DNA from: Hyphomicrobiales bacterium | GTDB taxonomy: Bacteria > Pseudomonadota > Alphaproteobacteria > Rhizobiales > Rhizobiaceae | Assembly (NCBI GenBank): GCA_900466945.1 | Contig: UBNV01000005.1 | Location: 227,631 to 286,161, forward strand | Length of the DNA stretch: 58,531 nt | Direction: 5' to 3' | Shown: positions 21,853-32,840 of the stretch, one piece after another | Layout of the letters: every line of letters begins with the position of its first letter | Position numbering within the stretch: position 1 is the stretch's first letter | Notes under the pieces: model-generated | What the model was told of the DNA's origin: nothing | Databases searched by the model: none | Seen by the model: only the letters and a program-made list of their open reading frames with translations | Translations under genes and position numbers: made by a program

Positions 21853-23709
21853 ATGATCGGAAGCTTGTTGATCGCAAATCGTGGTGAAATCGCCCGGCGG
21901 ATCATTCGCACGGCAAAGCGGCTTGGCATCCGAACGATCGCGGTCCATTCGGATGTCGATGCTGACATGGCCTTTGTACGCGAGGCCGATGAGGCTCTGC
22001 CGATCGGTCCGGCGCCGGCTCGCGACAGCTACCTGCGTCAGGACCGAATCCTGGAAGCCGCGAGAAGGAGCAGAGCAAGGGCCATCCATCCGGGTTATGG
22101 CTTCCTGTCGGAAAATGCCGATTTTGCCGAAACCGTGATCGCCGAGGGGCTCGTCTGGGTCGGTGCGCCGCCCGCTGCCATCAGGGCCATGGGTCTGAAA
22201 GATGCCGCCAAACAACGGATGATCGCCGCCGGCGTGCCGGTCACACCCGGCTATCTCGGGGAAGACCAGAGCCCGGAACGACTGCAACGGGAAGCCGATG
22301 CCATCGGCTATCCGGTGCTGATCAAGGCGGTGGCTGGCGGCGGCGGCAAGGGTATGCGACGCGTCGAGGGGACAGAGGATTTTGCGGCCGCCCTCGCCAG
22401 TTGCCGGCGCGAAGCAACGTCATCCTTCGGCGACGACTGCGTGCTGATCGAGAAATACATCCTTTCGCCGCGTCATATCGAGGTGCAGGTTTTCGGCGAT
22501 ACCAAAGGCAATGTCGTACATCTCTTCGAACGCGACTGCTCGCTGCAACGCCGGCATCAGAAGGTGATAGAGGAAGCACCGGCGCCTGGGATGGATGCCG
22601 CAACCCGGGATGCCGTCTGCCAGGCGGCCGTCAAGGCGGCTCGTGCGGTCGAGTATGTTGGCGCAGGCACGATCGAGTTTATCGCCGACGGCTCGGAGGG
22701 CCTGCGCGCTGATCGCATCTGGTTCATGGAGATGAACACGCGGCTTCAGGTCGAGCATCCTGTGACCGAGGCGATTACCGGTCAGGACCTGGTCGAGTGG
22801 CAGTTACGTGTCGCGTCAGGCGAGGCGCTGCCGCTGCGACAGGATGAGCTGTCAATCACCGGCTGGGCCATGGAAGCCCGGCTCTATGCGGAAAATCCTG
22901 AAAACGGTTTTCTGCCGTCGATCGGCAAGCTCGACCACTTTCGCCTGCCGAAGTCCCTACGCGTTGACAGTGGTGTCGAGGAGGGAGATGAGGCGACCCC
23001 GTACTACGATCCGATGCTGGCAAAACTCATCAGTCACGGGAGCAGCCGGCGGGAGGCTGCCCGAAAGCTTTGCGACGGTGTGAAGGAGATCGAGGTATGG
23101 CCGGTGCATAGCAATGCCGGTTTCCTCGCTCGCACGCTCCAGAATCCGGACTTTATCGCCGGTGCCATCGACACGGGCTTCATTGAACGGCACCTTGATG
23201 ACCTCGTGCCATCAGGCGAGCCATCCGACGCAGTCTTGCAGGCCGCCGCGGCGGAGCTTTTACCGAGGAAATCGCCAGATGTCTGGACGTCGTTGATCGG
23301 GTTTCGCCTCAATGGCGAAAGCGCTCGGCAAGTCGCTGTCGAGGTAGGGGGAAGGCCCTATCTGGTCCAGGTGGAAGACAGGCCATCGACCGTTCGAACA
23401 GAAGACGGCGTCCTATTCCATGATGGCAAGGCCTGGAACTTCGCAGCACCGCACGCCGGGCATGCAGGTCTTGGCTCAGGATCAACCGGCGGAGCGGTCA
23501 TGGCGCCAATGCCGGGCATCATCATCGCCGTTTCTGTTGCGGAGGGCGACCTGGTCAAACGCGGCCAACCCCTGATCGTCATCGAAGCGATGAAGATGGA
23601 GCAGGTGCTGCACGCACCCTTTGACGGTGAGGTTGCAGAACTGAAGGTGTCGCAGGGGAGCCAGGTCGTCGAAGGCAGCTTGCTGGTCAGGATAGAGGGA
23701 GAGGGCTGA
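21853..23709 (+). CDS. liuD: 3-methylcrotonyl-CoA carboxylase, biotin-containing (alpha) subunit
   Basis: 618 residues. Biotin carboxylase half ('[20 protein letters not shown]', glycine-rich '[13 protein letters not shown]', '[16 protein letters not shown]'), a linker region, and a C-terminal biotinyl domain with 'EAMKMEQ' (biotinyl lysine K581). Carboxylates its own biotin for transfer to 3-methylcrotonyl-CoA by LiuB. The stop overlaps the start of the MaoC-type gene, so the two are coupled. Confidence 0.96.
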   Translation: MIGSLLIANRGEIARRIIRTAKRLGIRTIAVHSDVDADMAFVREADEALPIGPAPARDSYLRQDRILEAARRSRARAIHPGYGFLSENADFAETVIAEGLVWVGAPPAAIRAMGLKDAAKQRMIAAGVPVTPGYLGEDQSPERLQREADAIGYPVLIKAVAGGGGKGMRRVEGTEDFAAALASCRREATSSFGDDCVLIEKYILSPRHIEVQVFGDTKGNVVHLFERDCSLQRRHQKVIEEAPAPGMDAATRDAVCQAAVKAARAVEYVGAGTIEFIADGSEGLRADRIWFMEMNTRLQVEHPVTEAITGQDLVEWQLRVASGEALPLRQDELSITGWAMEARLYAENPENGFLPSIGKLDHFRLPKSLRVDSGVEEGDEATPYYDPMLAKLISHGSSRREAARKLCDGVKEIEVWPVHSNAGFLARTLQNPDFIAGAIDTGFIERHLDDLVPSGEPSDAVLQAAAAELLPRKSPDVWTSLIGFRLNGESARQVAVEVGGRPYLVQVEDRPSTVRTEDGVLFHDGKAWNFAAPHAGHAGLGSGSTGGAVMAPMPGIIIAVSVAEGDLVKRGQPLIVIEAMKMEQVLHAPFDGEVAELKVSQGSQVVEGSLLVRIEGEG

Positions 23710-24161
23710 TGGCCGGACGCTATTTTGAGACCTGGGCAGTGGGTGACAGGATATCCCACGACATCAGGCGCACGGTGACAGAGACGGACAATCTGATGTT
23801 CACGCTGATGACCCACAATCCGCAGCCCTTGCATCTCGATATTGAAGCGGCCAAGGCAAGCGAGTTTGGTCAGATCCTCGTCAATGGCACGTTTACCTTC
23901 TCGCTGATGATCGGACTTTCGGTGGGCGATACGACGCTTGGTACACTCGTTGCCAATCTTGGCTATGACAAAGTCGTCATGCCAAGGCCTGTCTTCCTCG
24001 GAGACACGATGCGGGCCGAAACCGAAATCGTCGATCTCAGAGAAAGTCGCTCGCGCCCCAATGCCGGCATCGTCACGTTCAGGCATGAACTCTTCAACCA
24101 GCGCAACGAACTGGTTTGCCAGTGCTTGCGCACGGCACTCGTCTCGCGGAGGCCGCAATGA
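23709..24161 (+). CDS. MaoC-family hydratase, candidate methylglutaconyl-CoA hydratase
   Basis: 150-residue hot-dog protein. The hydratase signature appears as '[15 protein letters not shown]', with the NP and H kept but the catalytic Asp position of the GDxNPxH motif occupied differently. Further features are '[23 protein letters not shown]', '[11 protein letters not shown]' and '[21 protein letters not shown]', the pattern of the mesaconyl-CoA hydratase-like MaoC group. It is embedded in the leucine operon, with start and stop overlapping both neighbours, at the place where LiuC would act. No crotonase-type LiuC is in the window. Hydration of 3-methylglutaconyl-CoA is my inference. Confidence 0.85.
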   Translation: MAGRYFETWAVGDRISHDIRRTVTETDNLMFTLMTHNPQPLHLDIEAAKASEFGQILVNGTFTFSLMIGLSVGDTTLGTLVANLGYDKVVMPRPVFLGDTMRAETEIVDLRESRSRPNAGIVTFRHELFNQRNELVCQCLRTALVSRRPQ

Positions 24162-24994
24162 GGCTGCGCTCACTGCTCTTCGTGCCAGGTGACCGGCCTG
24201 ATCGGATGGAAAAGGCCATAGGTTACGGCGCCGATGCTCTAATCCTGGACTTGGAAGATTCTGTCACGCCCGAAAGGAAAGCTGCAGCGCGATTGGCGAC
24301 GGCTGCCTTCCTCGGTCAGACCAAAGGAAGAACAAAACTGTTTGTCCGGGTCAATTCGCTTAACAGCGCGTTCCTGGAGGATGATCTTTCTGTGATCCTT
24401 GAAGCCAAACCCGATGGGCTCGTGCTGCCGAAAGCAGAAGGGGCATCGAGCGTAAATGCGCTCAGCACATTGGCGTCTGGCACCCCGATCCTGCCGATTG
24501 TCACCGAAACTCCAACCGCGGTGTTCCAGTTGGGAACCTACCAGTCGGTCAAAGAAAAGCTGCTTGGCCTGACCTGGGGTGCAGAGGATCTTCCCGCAGA
24601 AATCGGCGCGCTTGGCGCACGTGACAAAACAGGCCGCTATACCCCACCTTATGAACTTGTCCGTTCGCTCACTTTGTTTGGCGCCCATGCTGCTGGCGTG
24701 GCTGCAATCGACACGGTCTATCCGGATATCGCCGACGACGTTGGATTGACTGCCTATGCGAGGCGGGCCCGCTTTGACGGGTTCCATGGCATGATGGCAA
24801 TCCACCCCTCGCAAATCGGCCCGATCAACCTAGCCTTTACACCCACGCCGGAGGAACTGGCCGAGGCCCAAGCAATCGTCGACGCCTTCGCCGCAAATCC
24901 GGGCAAAGGCGCTCTCAACCATCGTGGCCGAATGATCGACGCACCCCACCTCAAGAGCGCAAGACGCATTTTGGGATACAGCGAAGGTTCTTGA
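24158..24994 (+). CDS. CitE/HpcH-family CoA-ester lyase, candidate HMG-CoA lyase
   Basis: 278 residues from the ATG at 24158, which overlaps the MaoC stop as ATGA; the longer in-frame reading is not needed. CitE-like beta-subunit fold: '[15 protein letters not shown]', '[15 protein letters not shown]', R64 in 'LFVRVNS', and the likely Mg ligands E117 in 'IVTETPTA' and D144 in 'WGAEDL'. Family members cleave malyl-, methylmalyl- or citramalyl-CoA by retro-aldol. Its place at the end of the leucine operon, with no DRE-TIM HMG-CoA lyase (LiuE) in the window, suggests it may cleave 3-hydroxy-3-methylglutaryl-CoA. That assignment is inference. Confidence 0.85.
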   Translation: MRLRSLLFVPGDRPDRMEKAIGYGADALILDLEDSVTPERKAAARLATAAFLGQTKGRTKLFVRVNSLNSAFLEDDLSVILEAKPDGLVLPKAEGASSVNALSTLASGTPILPIVTETPTAVFQLGTYQSVKEKLLGLTWGAEDLPAEIGALGARDKTGRYTPPYELVRSLTLFGAHAAGVAAIDTVYPDIADDVGLTAYARRARFDGFHGMMAIHPSQIGPINLAFTPTPEELAEAQAIVDAFAANPGKGALNHRGRMIDAPHLKSARRILGYSEGS

Positions 24995-25044
24995 TCGCGA
25001 TTTCAGCCGATGAGATGTGTTAATCACCGTTCCTTTTTCGCAGT

Positions 25045-25455
25045 GCGATTAGGCAAGTCTCCGGGCTGCTCCATAAGGGCGCAATTTGTCAGTCATCATC
25101 CGTTTTGGTGCGATACCCTGTATCTTCAGAAGAGGGGGAAGCAATCATCTGGCAGCCTTGATGTTGCGGCGGTTCTGGATAAGTTCGTCAAGTACATACT
25201 CGTCCTAATAGTCTGCCCGCCAGAACCAGCGTTTCTGCCCGTAATGTCGATGACGAGTTCGTCCAGATGCCACACATAGCTTCCTCTAGGCTTCTTGCGG
25301 TGAAGGCAACGCCCATAGTCCTGGCCTAACTTCTTTCCTCAGCGGCGGATCGTTTCGTAGGAGACAGCAATGCCGCACTCCCGCAGCAATTCCTCGACAA
25401 GGCGCCGGCTCAGCGAAACCCGCAAGTAAAGCCAGACCGCGTGATAATCTATGGT
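25045..25455 (-). pseudogene. IS6-family transposase remnant
   Basis: Minus-strand frames give consecutive pieces of an IS6-type DDE transposase: 'VWLYLRVSLSRRLVEELLRE', 'GIAVSYETIRR' then a stop, 'YVWHLDELVIDITG', then after a frameshift 'KRWFWRAD' and 'DEYVLDELIQNRRNIKAAR', then 'GIAPKRMMTDKLRPYGAAR'. At least one stop in place of Trp, further internal stops and shifts, and loss of both ends show it is dead. It starts 50 bp after the CitE-like gene and marks the left edge of the accessory zone. No terminal inverted repeats could be identified. Confidence 0.8.
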
Positions 25456-25564
25456 GGGAAGCGCTGGCGCTTGCAGCTGTCGGGCGAGGTGTTCATGCAC
25501 GTGACTCTATCGCAGCCGCTCCTCAGATCCTCACAGAGCGTTACCGTGACATTGTTGCCTTTCG

Positions 25565-25987
25565 TCAGGCGCGCCATGGATCCACGAGGACAACGCCGGT
25601 TCCCTCAAAGTCTTTGATATTGCGTGTTACGACCACCAGCCCATGCACGGACGCTGTTGCGACGATGAGGGCATCAGCTTCATTCCGGCCATCTGGAATA
25701 TGCAAATGAGCACAACGCGTCGCGATTGCTTCATCAATGGCAATGATGCGCTGAGCAAATTCGGGGCGAACTCGGCTATCCATCCAGGTTCGCAAGCGAG
25801 CGCCCTGCTCAGCGTCACGCCGGTTGATGCTGAGTATCCCGCGCTCAAGCTCCAGGACGGTTATCGCGGAAATGTAGAGATCACGGGAATCCTGCGCGCT
25901 TAACCAGTCCGTCACGTTCAGATCAGCTTTACCGTCACCAACCTTGCGAAGCTCAGAAACAACGTTTGTATCGAGGAGATACTTCAA
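25565..25987 (-). CDS. PIN-domain toxin (VapC/FitB type)
   Basis: 140 residues with the PIN-domain acidic residues: D6 in 'YLLDTNVVSEL', E46 in 'VLELERGI', the Asp of 'EADALIVATA' and the later Asp of 'TRNIKDF'. Such toxins are Mg-dependent RNases that cut tRNA or rRNA. The start overlaps the antitoxin stop by 4 nt (ATGA), the classic toxin-antitoxin layout. Confidence 0.92.
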   Translation of the reverse strand: MKYLLDTNVVSELRKVGDGKADLNVTDWLSAQDSRDLYISAITVLELERGILSINRRDAEQGARLRTWMDSRVRPEFAQRIIAIDEAIATRCAHLHIPDGRNEADALIVATASVHGLVVVTRNIKDFEGTGVVLVDPWRA

Positions 25988-26238
25988 GACAGGTCAACTT
26001 CTCGAGTTGCAATGACCGATCGAGGCGGATCAAAATCGATATCCGACAATCGAGGCATTGAAAGTGCATCCACGAGATTGCGACGCTTGCCTGTAAGACG
26101 TTCGAACTCAACATACGTCATCAACACGTGCGAAGGTCTACCTCGATCAGTAATAACGACAGGTCCTGCTTCCGCAGCTTTTTTTGCTCTGCCAACGTCA
26201 TGATTCAATTCGCGGCTCGTCAAGCTGGTAGTGGTCAT
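25984..26238 (-). CDS. Phd/YefM-family antitoxin
   Basis: 84 residues from the ATG at 26238, which has GGGAGGTG just upstream; a longer in-frame reading to 26295 crosses the operator region. It has the Phd/YefM N-terminal DNA-binding pattern ('SRELNHDVGRAKKAA..GPVVITDRGRPSHVLMTYVEFERL') and an acidic C-terminal tail that would wrap the PIN toxin. First gene of the pair, probably autoregulated through the inverted repeat 14-29 bp upstream. Confidence 0.9.
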   Translation of the reverse strand: MTTTSLTSRELNHDVGRAKKAAEAGPVVITDRGRPSHVLMTYVEFERLTGKRRNLVDALSMPRLSDIDFDPPRSVIATREVDLS

Positions 26239-26251
26239 GCACACCTCCCAG

Positions 26252-26267
26252 GTAGGAACATACCTAC
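26252..26267. promoter_or_regulatory. possible operator of the Phd/PIN pair
   Basis: GTAGG-AACATA-CCTAC is a perfect 5-bp inverted repeat just upstream of the antitoxin ribosome site. Autorepression sites of Phd/YefM systems lie in this position; the binding itself is inferred. Confidence 0.45.
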
Positions 26268-26541
26268 ATATAGCGTCTGTTGTCGACGCGCGCAATGTTC
26301 ATATGCGTGTGTGGCGCAACTTCTAAAAGGCGTTGCTCGACCAGCCTCGGACAAAGCGTTGCAGTATCACGGGTTAGGTGCTCCCAGCAGCCGGCATCGG
26401 AACATGATGCCTGCGCAGCGCCATGGAGGCGCGACGAAGGAGAGGCAGGAGACACAGGTGCCTGCCTCTGATGCCGACAGACGATCTAGTCCTCCAATAG
26501 CTCATAAAAATGATCATGAGTGAGGTATTGCAAGTCTTCCT

Positions 26542-26802
26542 ATGGCTCATGTCCATGATCGGACTTACATCGAGACGGCCAGTCTCATCGCCAGAACCAT
26601 CGGTCGCATGGACGAGCGCCATGTCACGCAGTCCTGGAGCAGTCCGGGCATGCCATGGAAGCCAATGCCAAGCACATCGAGCGAGCATGTCGTCGGCCGA
26701 GATCTGATCACGCCTGACGAGATCATGCGCCTGCCGGGCGAAGCGATGATCCTGCCAAAGCGACGGCCTCTCAGTCGAAGTACTGACCATTCCACGGATT
26801 GA
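26542..26802 (+). pseudogene. C-terminal remnant of TraG/VirD4 conjugative coupling protein
   Basis: An 86-codon open frame reads 'YIETASLIARTIGRMDERHVTQSWSS' and then 'GRDLITPDEIMRLPGEAMILPKRR', resembling the very C-terminus of TraG/VirD4-type coupling proteins (the conserved 'LLTPDEV..L' stretch). The ATPase domains are absent. Its presence between an IS6 and an IS110 remnant suggests a former conjugative element. Confidence 0.55.
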
Positions 26803-27073
26803 AAACTTTCAATCCAGCTGCCTTGTATGGGCTTGTTTCAAAGCTGGTTAGAGGCGCGTGCTCGCCAGCCAGTTAGAGATGCGAAACTGGCGCTGCCGAT
26901 CAGCCCCGATCTGAGCGGCAGACCCGCTTGCAAGATCAGATCGGGGCGGGTGGGCACACCGCTTCGGCTCTAGCTTGGAGGCTAGCTACCGTCATTCTGC
27001 GGACTCCATGCGCGCCAAAGCCCTATTCGCCTGTCAGAAACCAGGCACCACCATCATGCAGAGGAGCGCAGCG

Positions 27074-27770
27074 ATGAAACACCATGCCGGCCTCGATATC
27101 TCGGTCAAAGAACGAGCGTCTGTATCGTCGATGAAAGCGGGAAACTATGCCGCGAACGGAAGGTGGCATCTCATCCGGAGGACCTCGTAGCCATCTTGAG
27201 CGGTCCGACCTTCTGTTTTGAGAGGGTGGGCGTTGAGGGTGGCCTCTTGTCCCACTGGGTGTTGAAGGCCGGGCACGAGGAGGCTTGCCTGTCTTCTTAT
27301 CGAGACACTCCATACCAAAGCTTTCCTTGATGTCCTGCACCAGAACAAAGAAGACATGACCGATGCAAACGTCATTGGCCACATGATGCGGGTCGGCCTG
27401 TTCGAGATCGTATATGTGAAGACGCTCACCAGCCAGAAGCGCCGGGCCTTGCTGACCACCCGATGGCTACTCCAGAGAAGGGCGATCGACCTTGGAAAAC
27501 GACATGGGTGGGCTCCTGCGCAACTTCGGACTGAAAGTCGGCAATTCCTCGGGCGACATGTTAGAGAGAAGTATCCTTGAACTCGTCGAAACGACTCTGA
27601 TCTGGCGGAGATCATGGAGCCACTGCTCTCCGGGCGGCGCAAGTTGCAAGAAGGACTTGCCAAGCTAAATCAGAAGGTTGTGGCCGAAGCGAAGCAGGCC
27701 AAGGTTCGGCTGACGACGGTACCTGGCGTGGGAGCATTCATCTCGCTCGCGATCTCTCGCCCGCGGTGAG
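27074..27770 (+). pseudogene. IS110-family transposase remnant
   Basis: Starts at a good ATG with 'MKHHAGLDISVKE', the IS110 DEDD transposase N-terminus carrying the first catalytic Asp. Pieces in other frames follow in order: 'CREVKVASHPEDLVAIL', 'MTDANVIGHMMRVGLFEIVYVKTL', 'LRNFGLKVGNSSGDM' and 'LTTVPGVGAFISLAIS'. Several frameshifts and the missing C-terminal transposase_20 part make it non-functional. No ends or target duplication are recognisable. Confidence 0.82.
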
Positions 27771-27928
27771 CGTCAGACGCTTGAAAGCATTAGCGTTGCC
27801 GCGGATTACCGCAGCGCTCTTTCGTCTTTTGCAGAGCGGCGACCAGAAGATGGAGGGGCAGCAGCAATCCACACCTGCGATAAAACAGCGGCGCCACTTG
27901 CCAATGCTTGATCAAAGATCCGGGAGCG

Positions 27929-28201
27929 TCAATGCAGATTGAACTCTCCATTGATCTGCCGCCACTCGTTCGGTCCAATAAGCTGCTTGTGCGAATACCG
28001 GATCGAGTGCAGCGGACCATCAAGCGATTGCCGCCAGAAATCCAAAAACTTTCTCATTTCCGGAAAGTCGGGTGCGAGGTCATATTCCTGCCAGACATAG
28101 GTCTGCAGGACGGATTCAAAATCCGGAATGCGATAGAGAATATGTGCAGTTGTCAGGCCATATCCGCGAAGTTGCCTCTCCAGGTCTGATGAATACGTCA
28201 T
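27929..28201 (-). CDS. usg: Usg family protein
   Basis: 90 residues from the ATG at 28201 (MTYSSDLERQLRGYGL). It matches the small alphaproteobacterial Usg family: 'GLTTAHILYRIPDF', 'LQTYVWQEYDLAPDFPEMRKFLDFW', then 'LDGPLHSIRYSHKQLIGPNEW'. Function unknown to me; the family was first noted beside tryptophan genes. Here it is divergent from groES-groEL. Confidence 0.88.
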   Translation of the reverse strand: MTYSSDLERQLRGYGLTTAHILYRIPDFESVLQTYVWQEYDLAPDFPEMRKFLDFWRQSLDGPLHSIRYSHKQLIGPNEWRQINGEFNLH

Positions 28202-28481
28202 GCTCCATCTCCGTTCATTTACCGTTTCATGCTGCCAAACACCTCGACCCTTCGCAACAGAAAACTGCATCCTTTGATAATTTTTGCTCTTTCAAAACAG
28301 CTACTTGGCAGCACATTCCCTTAAGTGCTGATTTTTCGTTTCCCCCTCTTGAAACCGGATTTTCGCGAAATTAAATCGATCGTCGCTGGACGCCTTATGG
28401 GTCCGGCAACCCGCTCCGGATTGGTCTCCCGGTCCGGATAAGGGGAACATTGATCATCATTGTTTGTCCATGGAGGAAAAC

Positions 28482-28796
28482 ATGACGTTCCGACCACTTC
28501 ACGATCGCATTCTTGTCCGCCGCATTGAGTCTGAGGAAAAGACCAAGGGCGGCATCATCATTCCCGATACCGCCAAAGAAAAGCCACAGGAGGGCGAGGT
28601 CATCGCAGTCGGTGCCGGTGCTCGCGACGAGACCGGTCGGGTGCTTTCCCTCGACGTCCAAGTCGGCGACCGTATCCTGTTCGGCAAATGGTCCGGCACG
28701 GAAATCAAGGTCAACGGCGAAGACCTGTTGATCATGAAGGAAAGCGATGTCCTCGGGATCATCGAGGTCCAGGCTGAGCAGAAGAAGGCTGCCTAG
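28482..28796 (+). CDS. groES: co-chaperonin GroES
   Basis: 104 residues from the ATG at 28482, with GGAGG just before it; a GTG-type start 18 bp upstream is less likely. Typical sequence: '[27 protein letters not shown]' with the mobile loop, '[17 protein letters not shown]' and '[10 protein letters not shown]'. Caps GroEL during folding of substrate proteins. No convincing CIRCE element precedes it; a CTTGAAA at 28348-28354 could be a heat-shock sigma -35 element, but the matching -10 is weak. Confidence 0.97.
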   Translation: MTFRPLHDRILVRRIESEEKTKGGIIIPDTAKEKPQEGEVIAVGAGARDETGRVLSLDVQVGDRILFGKWSGTEIKVNGEDLLIMKESDVLGIIEVQAEQKKAA

Positions 28797-28839
28797 GCAG
28801 CCAGCAAAACGCCACCGGTCAAACCTAGCTGCCTAATGA

Positions 28840-30480
<1,641 letters not shown>

Positions 30481-30494
30481 CTATTGATGCTAAC

Positions 30495-30521
30495 GGAAGC
30501 TCGCCGGAGGGGCGGGCTTCC
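30495..30521 (+). terminator. hairpin terminator after groEL
   Basis: GGAAGCTCGCC and GGCGGGCTTCC pair at 10 of 11 positions around GGAGG, 14 bp after the groEL stop. No strong T-run follows. Confidence 0.55.
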
Positions 30522-30689
30522 CTCGTGACTTACCGTTTGCAGCTTAAGGGCCACCCAGCATTGCCCCGTGAAAATAGCTTCACCCAGTAAGCGCCTGCGT
30601 CCTGCGCCTTGAAGGGATACGAACCAGCAACCCGATCGGTACTGGTGGGCCGCGAAACTGCTACCCGCGTTTTGGAAAAACGCCAGTTG

Positions 30690-31943
30690 CTAATCAGCGC
30701 ACGTGCCGAGGATCGGCGATATCAACTTGATGTGGGCATCAACTCGTTCCAACACTCTATCGGGTAGAGCAGCTCGTTCAGGCAGAGACCACCAAGACTG
30801 GTTGACGCGCTCGACCGTCTCCGTGACAGCCTTCAGCACAGCAGCTTCCGGCAGTCGCGCACGATGAGCAAAGACTTTCCATCGCTGGGCGTTCATTGCC
30901 TTGAACGGCCTTTCACCGGCCAGCGACAGTGCCATGGCGTCCGATGGAATGTAAGGGACGGTCGAGAGCACATCATAAACTGGGGCGAGTGCCGGCCTGT
31001 CGCCCTTCCCATGATAAATCAGCGACCAATTCTTGAGGTGCATGTCGCCATTGCCTGTCAGCACAGCCAAGGCCAGTCGTCGGACGAACTCAAGGGCTGC
31101 CGCTGAAGAAACGGCGACCCCAAGAGCCGAAGCGATATCATGATATGCGGCCCCCTCATATTTTCGAGACGGATAGACGCCGAATACCTGAGCGAAATCT
31201 TCGATATGGACGCGCTCACCACCAGCAACCCGATCGAACCGTTTGACGAGGAGGACTTTGCCGTCGGACAGCGTCTCAAACTCCGCCGGGATACCCTCGA
31301 ACTGCGATTGTTCCACGAGCTCGCGTTCCGGTACGTCCATACCAATCGCTTCGGCCAGTGCGAGATTCGCAAATTCGTTTTCCGAGACACCGGGAAATGA
31401 TGTCGATGGAAACTTGGCGATATATGAACCTTGCTCGTCGCCTAAGGGGATCGTCAGGCCGCCGCCCTTGCCTGTGTTTTTGATGACGGAGAGTTTCATC
31501 TGCACGCCGGCGAGCGAAAACCGGGCCTTTGGCCTGGGTGTTGTCAAACCCTCATTACGAACAACGCTGCCTTCGCTCGGCACCATTCGGACAGCCCCCG
31601 GCAGATCCGATCCGAGTGCTGCAAGCAAATCGAAATCATTTCTTGCTCGCACGCTACCTGAATGGTGCTTCTCCATCGCCTCGCGCAGTTTATCCTCTGG
31701 AAGAAGGTTCGCAAAGAACGATGGCAAAGCCCTTGCGACGGGCTTCGGGTCTTTCCGTAAACCCCCATGTGCCGCGCGAAATGACAGACTGAGCACTGGG
31801 AAACCACCCGTCTGTCGATAGCTCTCCTCAAAGCTGAACGCGTTGAAGTCTCCCGGCGTCCTCACGATCACGCCTACCTTCAGGTCATTCAGCAGCACGT
31901 CCAGCGAGGTTATGGATCTTGGATCAAGAGGCGCATCAGACAT
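30690..31943 (-). CDS. hipA: HipA-type serine/threonine kinase toxin
   Basis: 417 residues from the ATG at 31943 (MSDAPLDPRS), which overlaps hipB by 8 bp; earlier in-frame starts lie deeper in hipB. It has the HipA N-terminal subdomain ('LSLSFRAA', 'PSFFANLLPE'), the 'FSLAGVQMKLSV' region, and the C-terminal kinase core with 'GNGDMHLKNWSL' and 'APVYDVLST', the catalytic and metal-binding Asp positions. HipA kinases phosphorylate aminoacyl-tRNA synthetases (GltX in E. coli) and cause growth arrest; the target here is unknown. Confidence 0.93.
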   Translation of the reverse strand: MSDAPLDPRSITSLDVLLNDLKVGVIVRTPGDFNAFSFEESYRQTGGFPVLSLSFRAAHGGLRKDPKPVARALPSFFANLLPEDKLREAMEKHHSGSVRARNDFDLLAALGSDLPGAVRMVPSEGSVVRNEGLTTPRPKARFSLAGVQMKLSVIKNTGKGGGLTIPLGDEQGSYIAKFPSTSFPGVSENEFANLALAEAIGMDVPERELVEQSQFEGIPAEFETLSDGKVLLVKRFDRVAGGERVHIEDFAQVFGVYPSRKYEGAAYHDIASALGVAVSSAAALEFVRRLALAVLTGNGDMHLKNWSLIYHGKGDRPALAPVYDVLSTVPYIPSDAMALSLAGERPFKAMNAQRWKVFAHRARLPEAAVLKAVTETVERVNQSWWSLPERAALPDRVLERVDAHIKLISPILGTCAD

Positions 31944-32244
31944 TGCCATCACCATCGGGGCTGGCGACGAAAGCAGGAAGGTCATCTTCAGCGCCACCTG
32001 GCTGCAGTAAAGCTTCAACTGCTGGGACCATAGCCTGCGGGATGAACATCAGTTCCAGACCAAGCGCACGACCAATGTTGATCAGTGTGGTCGTACGGGC
32101 AGCGCTGGCTCCGGCCTCAATCTCGCGGTACCGTGGACGCGATATACCTGCCATGTCGGCTACCTGCCCCTGGGTGAGGCCCAAAGTCTTGCGCGACGTC
32201 TTGAGCAGTCGCCCTATGTCCTGAAGAGCCTCTGAAGCCGACAT
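31936..32244 (-). CDS. hipB: HipB-type antitoxin, Xre-family regulator
   Basis: 102 residues with a helix-turn-helix at about 14-68 ('LKTSRKTLGLTQGQVADMAGISRPRYREIEAG') and a C-terminal acidic tail. Encoded immediately before hipA, with which it overlaps. It should neutralise HipA and repress the operon. Confidence 0.9.
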   Translation of the reverse strand: MSASEALQDIGRLLKTSRKTLGLTQGQVADMAGISRPRYREIEAGASAARTTTLINIGRALGLELMFIPQAMVPAVEALLQPGGAEDDLPAFVASPDGDGNV

Positions 32245-32840
32245 GATGTGACACTCTAACGTTTCATTTCTCCCAGTGTGATATGTTTACGTATCGCATA
32301 GCGCCTGCGCATGTCAAACAAAATGCTGTCTATAGGGATCATATCAAACCAAATGATCTTCTTACAGATCATTTCTTGCTCCCTTGCTGATAGGAGGTTT
32401 GGCAATCCGGGCAACGAACTGGATGCAAGGATAAGAACCGGCGAAAGCGCAATCCGTGATGCTTTCCGCCGCGCATTCCGTTCGGCAGAGATACCCCCTA
32501 TCGGAACTTCCCACTACCCGGAGTTCCAAAAGCTTTTAGATCCGCCTGATCAGCAATTCCAATCCCGCACGCACCGCAACCGTCGCCCAAGCCCCCGCCC
32601 GGATCAAAGCCGCGCCTGCGCGAGATCCGGGCCCGACAATGAAGAATATCGGAGGCGTCAGCATAGCGCCGGGCTTAATCCCCGGGACGCCGGGAATTCT
32701 CGTCACGTCAGGGCCGGGAAAAGCGAAGCCGCAGGAGCCTGAGCATAGCGACCCCTCGGGGTCAGGCGGGACCGACTTCGCCCGGCCATGGCGTTCCGCA
32801 TAAAGATGTAGTGTGAGCTCTGTCGCAAACACCGACACCC
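32245..32840. other. intergenic region, no gene supported
   Basis: 596 bp between hipB and the LysR gene. The left 60 bp should hold the hipBA promoter. A 102-codon minus-strand frame (32536-32844) has no recognisable family and is proline/glycine-rich. Several short CCGGG-rich repeats (32665-32720) may be stem structures but I cannot assign them. Confidence 0.45.
32280..32295. promoter_or_regulatory. possible hipBA operator
   Basis: GATA-TGTTTACG-TATC is an inverted repeat with an 8-nt spacer, 36 bp upstream of hipB. E. coli HipB sites also have short arms around an 8-nt spacer, though with different bases. The arms are only 4 bp, so chance occurrence is possible. Confidence 0.3.

Noticed and set aside
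26374..26790. 138-codon minus-strand frame opposite the TraG remnant
   Set aside because: The plus-strand frame shows TraG-like sequence; the antisense reading shows nothing.
28309..28330. CAGCAC-N10-GTGCTG upstream of groES as a CIRCE element
   Set aside because: CIRCE is TTAGCACTC-N9-GAGTGCTAA. Only the core GCAC/GTGC agrees and the left arm does not align, so HrcA control is not supported.
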